A DNA stretch of 64,000 nucleotides from SZUA-309 sp965230005 (GTDB taxonomy: Bacteria; Pseudomonadota; Gammaproteobacteria; Pseudomonadales; Azotimanducaceae): assembly GCA_965230005.1 (NCBI GenBank), contig OZ245934.1:3596001-3660000 (forward strand), in the 5' to 3' direction. Positions within the stretch are counted from its first letter, which is position 1; each line of letters opens with the position of its first letter. Below are positions 8,596-15,644 of this stretch, piece after piece. A program made the translations under genes and the position numbers. Below the pieces are notes generated by a model that was not told the origin of the DNA, did no database searches, and worked only from the letters and a program-made list of their open reading frames with translations.

Positions 8596-9967
8596 AGAGT
8601 TGCTCCGGGAGCCAGGTGGCCAGATCCGGCCAGATCACGAGCGTTGCCAGTAGCAGCAGCTGGAGCGCAACAAAGGGAATCACGCCCCGATAGATGGCCG
8701 TGGTTGGGACTTCCGGTGGCGTTACCCCTCGCAAGTAGAAGAGCGCGAAACCAAAGGGTGGTGTGAGGAAGGACGTCTGCAGGTTCACAGCGATGAGAAC
8801 GCCGAGCCACACAGGGTCGATACCCATGGCCAGCAGGATTGGTGCCACGATGGGGACCACGACGAAGGTGATTTCAATGAAGTCGAGCATGAAGCCGAGC
8901 AGAAAGATCACCAGCATGACCACGAGCAGCGCCCCGCCACTGCCACCAGGCAGCGCGTCGAACCATCCGGCAACAAGCTCATCGCCCCCGTAGCCGCGGA
9001 ACACCAGAGAAAAAAGCGAGGCGCCGATGAGGATGAAGAACACCATTGCCGTCGTGGCGAGGGTTTGCCGGCAGACCTCGCCGAGGCGACTGACGCTCAT
9101 GACATCCGCGTCGCTGCGGCGTCGCCAGAAGGCGAGGAGCAGGGCGCCCATGGCGCCGACGCCGGCTGCTTCTGTCGGCGTTGCAATGCCGGCGAGGATG
9201 CTGCCGAGTACCAGCAGAATGAGCAGTAAGGGGGGCAGGAGATCTGCGAACAGGGAACTGGACGACCTCTCCGCGGCGACCGCCGCTTTGACCTCCCCGT
9301 TCTTCGGCACCGCGCGTCCGGCGATAACAAAGACATACACAAGGTAGAAAGCCACGAGCAGCAGTCCCGGCAGCAGGGCTCCGGCAAAAAGATCGCCAAC
9401 GGATACGGTGTCTGGTGCGAAGACGCCGGCGTCCAGCTGTGCCTGCTGGTAAGCGTTGGCCAGCACGTCGCCGAGCAGCACCAGCGCAATGGAAGGCGGA
9501 ATGATCTGCCCGAGCGTGCCCGTGGCGGCGACCGTGCCGGTCGCCAGCGAGGGTCCGTAACCGTCACGGAGCATGGCAGGAAGCGCCATGAGCCCGAGTG
9601 TCACCACCGTGGCGCCGACGATGCCCGTGCTTGCGGCCATGAGCATGCCGACGACGACCACGGCCAGGGCCAGCCCGCCCGGTCGGTGCCGCATTACCGC
9701 CGAGAGGCTCGCGAGCAGATTCTCGGCAATGCGCGTTTTCTCGAGCACAACGCCCATGAATACGAACAGCGGCACCGCAATCATCGTCTGGTTGGTCATG
9801 ATCCCGAAGAGCCGATTGGGCAGAAAGCCGAGGTCAGCAGGGTTGAATGCTCCTGTGATCACGCCAGCGAGGGCGAAAAGCAGGGACACGCCGGCGAGGG
9901 TCAACGCGACGGGATAGCCGGAGAGCAGCGCCGCAAAGGTAACTGCAAAAAGTGCCAGCGCAATCAC
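8588..9967 (-). CDS. dctM: TRAP transporter large permease subunit
   Basis: A 459-residue, very hydrophobic protein with about a dozen membrane segments and the DctM pattern: GYPVALTLAGVSLLFAL at the N-terminus, NQTMIAVPLFVFMGVVLE, and SLATGTVAATGTLGQIIPPSIALVLLG. It forms the sodium-coupled transport channel with DctQ and takes substrate from the binding protein. It is somewhat longer than the usual ~425 residues. Start ATG 9967 overlaps the dctQ stop by 4 bases (ATGA), and the downstream amidohydrolase overlaps its end, so all are probably co-translated. The binding protein at 5375-6559 is the likely partner. Confidence 0.93.
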   Translation of the reverse strand: MIALALFAVTFAALLSGYPVALTLAGVSLLFALAGVITGAFNPADLGFLPNRLFGIMTNQTMIAVPLFVFMGVVLEKTRIAENLLASLSAVMRHRPGGLALAVVVVGMLMAASTGIVGATVVTLGLMALPAMLRDGYGPSLATGTVAATGTLGQIIPPSIALVLLGDVLANAYQQAQLDAGVFAPDTVSVGDLFAGALLPGLLLVAFYLVYVFVIAGRAVPKNGEVKAAVAAERSSSSLFADLLPPLLLILLVLGSILAGIATPTEAAGVGAMGALLLAFWRRRSDADVMSVSRLGEVCRQTLATTAMVFFILIGASLFSLVFRGYGGDELVAGWFDALPGGSGGALLVVMLVIFLLGFMLDFIEITFVVVPIVAPILLAMGIDPVWLGVLIAVNLQTSFLTPPFGFALFYLRGVTPPEVPTTAIYRGVIPFVALQLLLLATLVIWPDLATWLPEQLYG

Positions 9968-10464
9968 GACGCTTGATCACCGCTGCGAAGCCTGTGCACG
10001 CTGCGCAGGATTTCTGCGACGCCCTGGGCGCCGAGGAGCAGGGCCATGAGTGGGATCAGGCTTTTCAGGAGAAAGATGCCGGGAATGCCGCCGACTTCAG
10101 GTGACCCCTCGAAGATTGCCCAGGAGGCCTGCACGTAGGGCAGCGACAGCCAGAAGATCGCGCCAGCGACCGGGAGTAGAAACAGGCAGTGGCCGACGAG
10201 GTCGATGGCTGCCTGGCCCCGGGAACCGAGTCGGCTGTAGATTACGTCCACCCGTACGTGACCGTCGGTTTTCAAGGTGCTGGCGATGCCGAGCATGAAC
10301 GCGGTGGCGTGCAGGTAGAGCACGGATTCCTGCAGGGCGATGGCGCCAGCGTTGAACCCGTAGCGCAGCAGTACCACGGCGGTGGTGATCACGCCCATGA
10401 GCAGGGTCAACCACGCAACAGCGCGGCCAAGCCAACCGTTCAGGCGATCTATCGCTGTGCTCAG
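9964..10464 (-). CDS. dctQ: TRAP transporter small permease subunit, probable CTG start
   Basis: A four-helix DctQ-type protein (…LLRYGFNAGAIALQESVLYLHATAFML…). The first usual start codon, TTG 10410, would give 148 residues and lose the conserved N-terminus. The same frame continues upstream as STAIDRLNGWLGRAVAWLT, which looks like a normal DctQ N-terminus, and contains no ATG, GTG or TTG. A CTG at 10464-10462 overlaps the ubiA stop as CTGA, the same geometry as the ATGA between dctQ and dctM, and would give 166 residues. The gene call is firm; the start is inferred. Confidence 0.85.
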   Translation of the reverse strand: MSTAIDRLNGWLGRAVAWLTLLMGVITTAVVLLRYGFNAGAIALQESVLYLHATAFMLGIASTLKTDGHVRVDVIYSRLGSRGQAAIDLVGHCLFLLPVAGAIFWLSLPYVQASWAIFEGSPEVGGIPGIFLLKSLIPLMALLLGAQGVAEILRSVHRLRSGDQAS

Positions 10465-11411
10465 AGCGTGATTCCGAAGAAGGGCATACCGGCAAGGTGC
10501 GGCAGGATGCTCGTTTCCAGTACCGCGGCCACGAACAGGGTGAATCCAACCCAGACGTTGTTCCTGAAGGCGGCGAAGCAGCCGTCCCGTTCGCGACGGC
10601 GGATCAGGTAGTGCTGAAAGGCGAAAAGGCCGGCGCAGACCACAATGCCGAGCTGCAACGCGCCGCGCGCCGCTATGACGTCAGCAAGACCCATGAGCGC
10701 GACCAGGGTGACCACCTGAAGCAGCGCAATCATGAGCCGGTCGTGTTCACCGAAGAGGATGGCCGTCGACTTCACACCGATCTTCAGATCGTCGTCCCGG
10801 TCGACCATGGCGTACATGGTGTCGTAGGCCACGATCCAGGTCATGCTGGCCACGAACAGCAACCAGGCATCAATGGGCAGCGCGTTCTGCACGGCGGCGT
10901 AGGCCATCACCAGGCCCCAGCTGAAGGCGGCTCCGAGCACGACCTGGGGCAGGTAGGTCCAGCGTTTCATGAGTGGGTAGACGGCAGCGATAGCCAGCCC
11001 TGCGACGGCCAGGGCCTGAGTGAGCGGATTCAGGGCCAGGAGCAGCGATCCGGCCAGGGCTGTGAGCCCGAGGAAGAGCAAGGCGGCGCTGCGGGTGCTG
11101 ACGGCGCCGGTAGCGAGCGGACGCGCAGCGGTCCGGCTGACATGACCATCCACTTTACGATCGGCGATGTCGTTGATGACGCAGCCGGCGGAGCGCATGA
11201 GGAAGGTGCCGAGACTGAAAACGGCGATGAGCGTGAGCGGCGGGAAGCCGTCGGCGGCGAACCAGAGGGCCGCGAGCGTCGGCCAGAGCAGCAGCAGCGT
11301 GCCGACGGGTTTATCCGCCCGCATCAGGGCGAGATACGGCGCTGCAGAGGCTTTCAGGGTGGCGCTGTCTGGCAGCGTCAGGGGGCTCGCTTTCGGGACG
11401 CCGGCTTTCAC
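10461..11411 (-). CDS. ubiA: 4-hydroxybenzoate octaprenyltransferase
   Basis: A 316-residue polytopic membrane prenyltransferase that attaches the polyprenyl tail to 4-hydroxybenzoate in ubiquinone synthesis. Both aspartate-rich motifs are present: NDIADRKVD and YDTMYAMVDRDDD. About nine hydrophobic segments follow the usual pattern. The listed start is GTG 11411. The conserved region LMRADKPVGTLLLLWPT begins near residue 29, compared with about 15 in E. coli, so the real start may be slightly later. Its stop is embedded in the proposed start of dctQ, an odd coupling of a biosynthetic gene to a transporter. Confidence 0.95.
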   Translation of the reverse strand: MKAGVPKASPLTLPDSATLKASAAPYLALMRADKPVGTLLLLWPTLAALWFAADGFPPLTLIAVFSLGTFLMRSAGCVINDIADRKVDGHVSRTAARPLATGAVSTRSAALLFLGLTALAGSLLLALNPLTQALAVAGLAIAAVYPLMKRWTYLPQVVLGAAFSWGLVMAYAAVQNALPIDAWLLFVASMTWIVAYDTMYAMVDRDDDLKIGVKSTAILFGEHDRLMIALLQVVTLVALMGLADVIAARGALQLGIVVCAGLFAFQHYLIRRRERDGCFAAFRNNVWVGFTLFVAAVLETSILPHLAGMPFFGITL

Positions 11412-11603
11412 GGTGCTCGTGCTTTGAAACTCCAGGCCAATCTTAGCCCAATTGCCGTCCGAGTACCGTTCGGCGGCGGCCTGAAAGCCCCTATCCGTTT
11501 GATTTTTGGGGGATCCCCAAGTAGTTTACGCGCCTTGTTTTCAGGCCGCCCCGGAACCCGGGTTCCATTTGGAGGTCTGTATTTTGTGACGAAAGGGTAG
11601 AGC
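11412..11603. repeat. Palindrome-rich spacer between ubiA and the rubredoxin gene
   Basis: This 192-base divergent spacer holds three inverted repeats. A 12-bp pair, GGCGGCCTGAAA at 11475-11486 and TTTCAGGCCGCC at 11539-11550, flanks GGGGATCCCC at 11509-11518. A perfect 14-bp palindrome, GGAACCCGGGTTCC, sits at 11553-11566. Translated on the plus strand, the two ends also give similar peptides (VRVPFGGG and TRVPFGG), suggesting a degraded direct repeat. No gene is assigned. It may be a small repeated element or a regulatory region. Confidence 0.5.
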
Positions 11604-11771
11604 ATGCGAAAGTGGCAGTGCATCGTCTGCGGCTGGATTTACGACGAAGCGGAAGGGTGTGAAGAAGAGAACATTGCACCCGGCACGAAGTGGGAGGATG
11701 TCCCCGAAGACTTCGTCTGCCCGGAGTGTGGTGTCAGCAAGGAAGACTTCGAGATGATCGAAATCGGCTGA
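11604..11771 (+). CDS. Rubredoxin
   Basis: A 55-residue iron protein. Iron is bound by four cysteines: Cys6 and Cys9 in CIVCGW, and Cys39 and Cys42 in CPECG. The core PGTKWEDVPEDFVCPEC is typical of the one-domain rubredoxins that donate electrons to alkane hydroxylases or oxidative-stress reductases. An extra Cys19 lies in the loop. The ATG follows GAAAGGG by about 8 bases. The position near ubiA and recG is that of the Pseudomonas rubA genes, but only one copy is present and no rubredoxin reductase is in the window. Confidence 0.95.
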   Translation: MRKWQCIVCGWIYDEAEGCEEENIAPGTKWEDVPEDFVCPECGVSKEDFEMIEIG

Positions 11772-11816
11772 TCTTCCCTTCCCCTTCCCGCCCACAATGA
11801 CACGCTAGAGCCAGCT

Positions 11817-13097
11817 ATGAACCTGACCGTTCGCATACTCATCGGCATGGCGGCGGGTCTTGCCCTCGGCATGCTCATCAAGTTTGCCGGGCTCGATCCC
11901 GAAAGCTGGCTGCGCGCCGTCCTCATCGACGGCGTCCTCGATACCGGCGGCAAAATCTTCATCGCCAGCCTCAAGCTCATGGTGGTGCCCCTCGTGTTCG
12001 TCTCTCTGGTCTGCGGCGCGGCGAGCCTTGGCGGTCATGGCAACATGGGCCGGGTCGGCGGCAAAACCGTCGCGCTTTATCTGCTTACCACAGGGGTCGC
12101 GATCACCATCGCCCTCGTGCTTGCGCTGACCATCTCCCCCGGTCAGGGCGCGGCTACCGCAGACATCACCCCGGCGGAATTCGTCCCGAAAGAGCAGCAG
12201 AGCATCAAAGAAACGCTCATCAACATTTTCCCGACGAATCCCATTGCCGCCATGGCCGAAGGCAACATGCTCCAGGTCATTGTCTTTGCGCTGCTTCTCG
12301 GGGTTGCCCTGTCACGCACGGGGGACGCGGGAGAGCGGATCACGGCGGTGTTCAACGACCTCAACGAGGTCCTCATGAAACTCATCACCATGCTGATCCA
12401 GTTGGCACCCTATGGTGTGTTCTGCCTGATGGCCGTGCTGTTCACGAAGATCGGCTGGAAGGAGATCGGCAAACTCGCCGCTTACTTCATGACCGTCGTC
12501 CTGGCGCTGCTGGTGCACGCGGCGCTGGTGTATCCGACGCTGCTGACCATGCTGGCGCGGGTAAACCCGGTGCGCTTTTTCTCGAAGATGCGCGAGCCCA
12601 TGCTTGTTGCCTTCTCCACGTCCTCCTCGAGCGCAACGCTGCCGGTGACCCTGCGCACGGTGCAGAAGCGCGTTGGAGTGAAGAACGAGGTCGCCTCCTT
12701 CGCCGTGCCTCTCGGCGCCACCATCAACATGGACGGCACCGCGATTATGCAGGGTGTGGCCACGGTGTTCATCGCCCAGTTCTATGTCATCGATCTGAGT
12801 CTGGCCGATTATCTGATGGTCATTCTGACGGCAACGCTTGCCTCGATCGGTACGGCCGGGGTGCCCGGTGTGGGCCTGATCATGCTGGCCATGGTGCTCA
12901 ATCAGGTGGGGCTGCCGGTGGAAGGCATCGGGCTCATCATCGGCATCGACCGGCTCCTGGACATGCTGCGCACGTCCGTAAACGTCGTTGGCGATGGTAC
13001 TGTGGCAACCATCGTCGCCCGCTCAGAAGACGACCTCGATCTCGAGGTGTTCGCCGACCCGGACGCGGGCCGGGTGATTCCCCCGCGTCCAGCCTGA
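11817..13097 (+). CDS. Dicarboxylate/amino acid:cation symporter (DAACS family)
   Basis: A 426-residue inner-membrane transporter of the GltP/DctA/GltPh family. It takes up acidic amino acids or C4-dicarboxylates with protons or sodium. Family signatures are clear: the serine-rich hairpin SSSSATLPVT, the NMDGT motif in ATINMDGTAIMQG, and the GTAGVPG segment of hairpin 2. The substrate (glutamate, aspartate or succinate/fumarate) cannot be decided by eye. It starts 45 bases after the rubredoxin gene and may be cotranscribed. It converges on recG with a 74-base gap that has no clear terminator. Confidence 0.93.
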   Translation: MNLTVRILIGMAAGLALGMLIKFAGLDPESWLRAVLIDGVLDTGGKIFIASLKLMVVPLVFVSLVCGAASLGGHGNMGRVGGKTVALYLLTTGVAITIALVLALTISPGQGAATADITPAEFVPKEQQSIKETLINIFPTNPIAAMAEGNMLQVIVFALLLGVALSRTGDAGERITAVFNDLNEVLMKLITMLIQLAPYGVFCLMAVLFTKIGWKEIGKLAAYFMTVVLALLVHAALVYPTLLTMLARVNPVRFFSKMREPMLVAFSTSSSSATLPVTLRTVQKRVGVKNEVASFAVPLGATINMDGTAIMQGVATVFIAQFYVIDLSLADYLMVILTATLASIGTAGVPGVGLIMLAMVLNQVGLPVEGIGLIIGIDRLLDMLRTSVNVVGDGTVATIVARSEDDLDLEVFADPDAGRVIPPRPA

Positions 13098-13171
13098 CAC
13101 CGTTATTCCCGGTGGTCTCCGCGCGCGCCTGCTTTGCGCAGTGCTCTGACCCTGCCCGGTAGGCCTGCGCG

Positions 13172-15196
13172 TCAAACGCCTACGTGTCCGGAATCCGCCG
13201 GTGCCCAGATCGTCAGGAGCCGCTCGGCGGTGGCCGGATCGTCGCGCAGCAGTCGATCGCCGCGTGCCACGACCTCCGGAATCAGATGGGCATGCCGGCG
13301 CAGGTCGGCGATGCGGAACTGCTGTTCTCCGGTCTGCCGGGTGCCCATGAGATCTCCCGGTCCACGCAGCTCGAGATCTTCTTCGGCGATGTGGAAGCCG
13401 TCCTGGCTGTCGCGGATCACTGCCAGGCGACGCCGGCTCGTTTCCGCCAGAGGTGTGCCATAGAGCAGCACGCAGTGGGAGGCATGCTGACCGCGGCCGA
13501 CGCGACCGCGGATCTGGTGCAGCTGCGCGAGACCCATACGCTCGGGACTTTCGATGACGATGACCGTGGCGTTTGGCACGTCGACGCCAACCTCCACGAC
13601 GGTGGTGGCGAGCAGCACCTCGATGGTCCCGGCTTTGAAAGCGGCCATGACCTCAGCCTTTTCCGCGCTCTTCATCCGGCCGTGAAGCACGCCGAGGCGC
13701 GCCTGTGGCAGCACCTCCTCGAGGAGCGGCAGCGTGGCTTCCACGCTGGCGGCGTCGAGCTGTTCCGACACCTCGATGAGCGGACAGACCCAGTAGGCCT
13801 GGCGCCCGCTGGCAATGGCGCCGGCAACGCGTTCGAGCACCTCATCCCGGCGCTCATCCGGTACCGCGAGCGTCGTGATGGGCTGGCGCCCGGGAGGCAG
13901 CTCATCGAGGACCGACACATCCATGTCGGCGTAGAGCGCCATGGTCAGAGTTCTCGGAATGGGTGTGGCGGTCATGACGAGCTGGTGGGGGACCGCGCCT
14001 CCGTCCTGGCCTTTGTCTTTCAGCGCCATGCGCTGATGCACGCCGAAGCGGTGCTGTTCATCGACCACCGTCAGTGCCAGCCGGGCAAAACTGACGGCGC
14101 CCTGGAAGAGGGCGTGGGTACCCACGGCCACCAGTGCGTCGCCGGACTCGATGGCCGCCGTGGCCCGTCGGCGTTCTGCCGTGCTCTGGGAGCCGGTCAG
14201 GAGCACGATGTTGATGCCGAGCGGTTCCAGCCAGGCCACAAAATTCAGGTAGTGCTGTTCGGCGAGAATCTCCGTTGGCGCCATGAGAGCCGTCTGCGCC
14301 CCGTGCTCGGCAGCTCGAATGGCGGCAAAGGCGGCGATGATGGTTTTGCCGGAGCCGACGTCCCCCTGCAGCAGGCGGAGCATCGGCACGTCCCGGGTCA
14401 GATCCTCGAGCACTTCGGTGGTCACCTTGCGCTGGGCACTCGTCAGACGAAAGCCCAGCTGCTTCAGAAGCTCACGGCCGAGCTGCTCTGCCCGTGGCAG
14501 CGGAATCGTTCGATGGCGGGCGCGATCCGATTGACGGTGGCGCATGACCAGGTAGTAGGCGGTGAGTTCGTCCATGGCAATCCGGGCCTGGACGGCTTCG
14601 ATGGTGGCCTCGTCGGCGTCCGCCGGGGGACGGTGCAGAAAGGCGAGGTCCGCATAGGGGGTGCCGTCGTCGTCTGGCCAGCTGAAGGTCAGCAGCTGGT
14701 CGGTGAGGCTGCGCAATCGGCCCTGACCGAGGCCTTCGGTGCTGGGATAGATGGGAGTGAGCTCCGGTTCCGGCGCCGGTGGCTCGGCAGAGAAAGTGCG
14801 GTACTCCGGGTGCACGAATTCGAGGCCTTCGCGGCCGAGGCGCGCTCGACCGAAGGCGCGCACGTACATGCCGGTTTTCAGGGCGTTCTGCTGTGCTCGG
14901 GAAAAGTAGAAAAAGCGGAGTTTCAGGAAGCCGGTCTGATCTTCGAGGGTGACGATGAGGCTGCGACGGCGGCCGTAGGCAAGCCGGGCATCGACAAGCT
15001 GCCCGGACACCAGGGCCTCCTGTTCCGGACGCAGCTCCGCCAGGCTGACGAGCGTGGACCGGTCCTGGTAGCGCAGGGGTAAGTGCAGCAGGAGATCCAT
15101 GAGTCGCTCGACGCCGAGGCGCGCGAGCTTCTCCGCCAGGCTCGGGCCAACGCCCTTCAGGGTCTGTACGCTGGCGTCGGGCTTTGCCGTGGGCAT
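13172..15196 (-). CDS. recG: ATP-dependent DNA helicase RecG
   Basis: A 674-residue branch-migrating helicase that reverses stalled forks and processes recombination intermediates. It has an N-terminal wedge/OB domain (TLKGVGPSLAEKLARLGV, LHLPLRYQDRS), Walker A GDVGSGKT, and a DEQHRFGV box in place of DEAH. MTATPIPRT and QLHQIRGRVGRG also match the family. An open frame extends 57 codons further upstream, but ATG 15196 gives the normal N-terminus (MPTAKPDASVQTLKG) and E. coli-like length (693). It follows ridA by 40 bases and probably belongs to the rpoZ-spoT-ridA run. Confidence 0.97.
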   Translation of the reverse strand: MPTAKPDASVQTLKGVGPSLAEKLARLGVERLMDLLLHLPLRYQDRSTLVSLAELRPEQEALVSGQLVDARLAYGRRRSLIVTLEDQTGFLKLRFFYFSRAQQNALKTGMYVRAFGRARLGREGLEFVHPEYRTFSAEPPAPEPELTPIYPSTEGLGQGRLRSLTDQLLTFSWPDDDGTPYADLAFLHRPPADADEATIEAVQARIAMDELTAYYLVMRHRQSDRARHRTIPLPRAEQLGRELLKQLGFRLTSAQRKVTTEVLEDLTRDVPMLRLLQGDVGSGKTIIAAFAAIRAAEHGAQTALMAPTEILAEQHYLNFVAWLEPLGINIVLLTGSQSTAERRRATAAIESGDALVAVGTHALFQGAVSFARLALTVVDEQHRFGVHQRMALKDKGQDGGAVPHQLVMTATPIPRTLTMALYADMDVSVLDELPPGRQPITTLAVPDERRDEVLERVAGAIASGRQAYWVCPLIEVSEQLDAASVEATLPLLEEVLPQARLGVLHGRMKSAEKAEVMAAFKAGTIEVLLATTVVEVGVDVPNATVIVIESPERMGLAQLHQIRGRVGRGQHASHCVLLYGTPLAETSRRRLAVIRDSQDGFHIAEEDLELRGPGDLMGTRQTGEQQFRIADLRRHAHLIPEVVARGDRLLRDDPATAERLLTIWAPADSGHVGV

Positions 15197-15236
15197 CCTT
15201 GTCAGTTCAGCATTCTGCCAGGACGTCGAGTCGTGC

Positions 15237-15620
15237 TCAGGCGTCGATTGCGAGGATTCCTTCGATCTCCACGGCGGCACCTTTGGGCAGGGCCGAAACC
15301 TCCACGGCCGCCCGGGCGGGAAAAGGCTCGGGAACGTGCCGGGCCATGATTTCGTTGACGGTGGCAAAGTCTCCGAGATCCGTGAGATAGACGGTGAGTT
15401 TCACTGCATCCGCAAGGCTGCCGCCGGCGGCCTCGGCAACGGCGGTGAGGTTTTTGAACACCTGTTCCGTCTGCTCGGCCACGTCGTCGCTGACGAGGGT
15501 CATGGATTGCGGATCGAGTGGAATCTGTCCGGACAGGAACACGAGGCCGCCGCTGGCGATGGCCTGGGAGTAAGTGCCGATGGCGGCTGGCGCCGCCGTC
15601 GTTGCGATTGGTTGCTTCAT
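15237..15620 (-). CDS. ridA: RidA family reactive-imine deaminase
   Basis: A 127-residue YjgF/YER057c/UK114 protein. RidA hydrolyses 2-aminoacrylate and related enamines/imines released by PLP enzymes, protecting those enzymes from damage. APAAIGTYSQAI, FLSGQIPLDP and FPARAAVEVSALPKGA are diagnostic; the arginine in FPAR binds the substrate carboxylate. The protein works as a trimer in the cytosol. It sits between spoT and recG, its usual position in Pseudomonas-type genomes, 24 bases downstream of spoT. Confidence 0.96.
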   Translation of the reverse strand: MKQPIATTAAPAAIGTYSQAIASGGLVFLSGQIPLDPQSMTLVSDDVAEQTEQVFKNLTAVAEAAGGSLADAVKLTVYLTDLGDFATVNEIMARHVPEPFPARAAVEVSALPKGAAVEIEGILAIDA

Positions 15621-15644
15621 GGGCGTGGTACCGTGCTTAAGGGT

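Noticed and set aside
10497..11600. Open frame of 367 codons on the plus strand across ubiA
   Set aside because: It is antisense to a firmly identified membrane protein, and its composition is a shadow of GC-rich codon bias.
13184..15082. Open frame of 632 codons antisense to recG
   Set aside because: recG on the other strand has all helicase motifs. The antisense product shows no recognisable domain.
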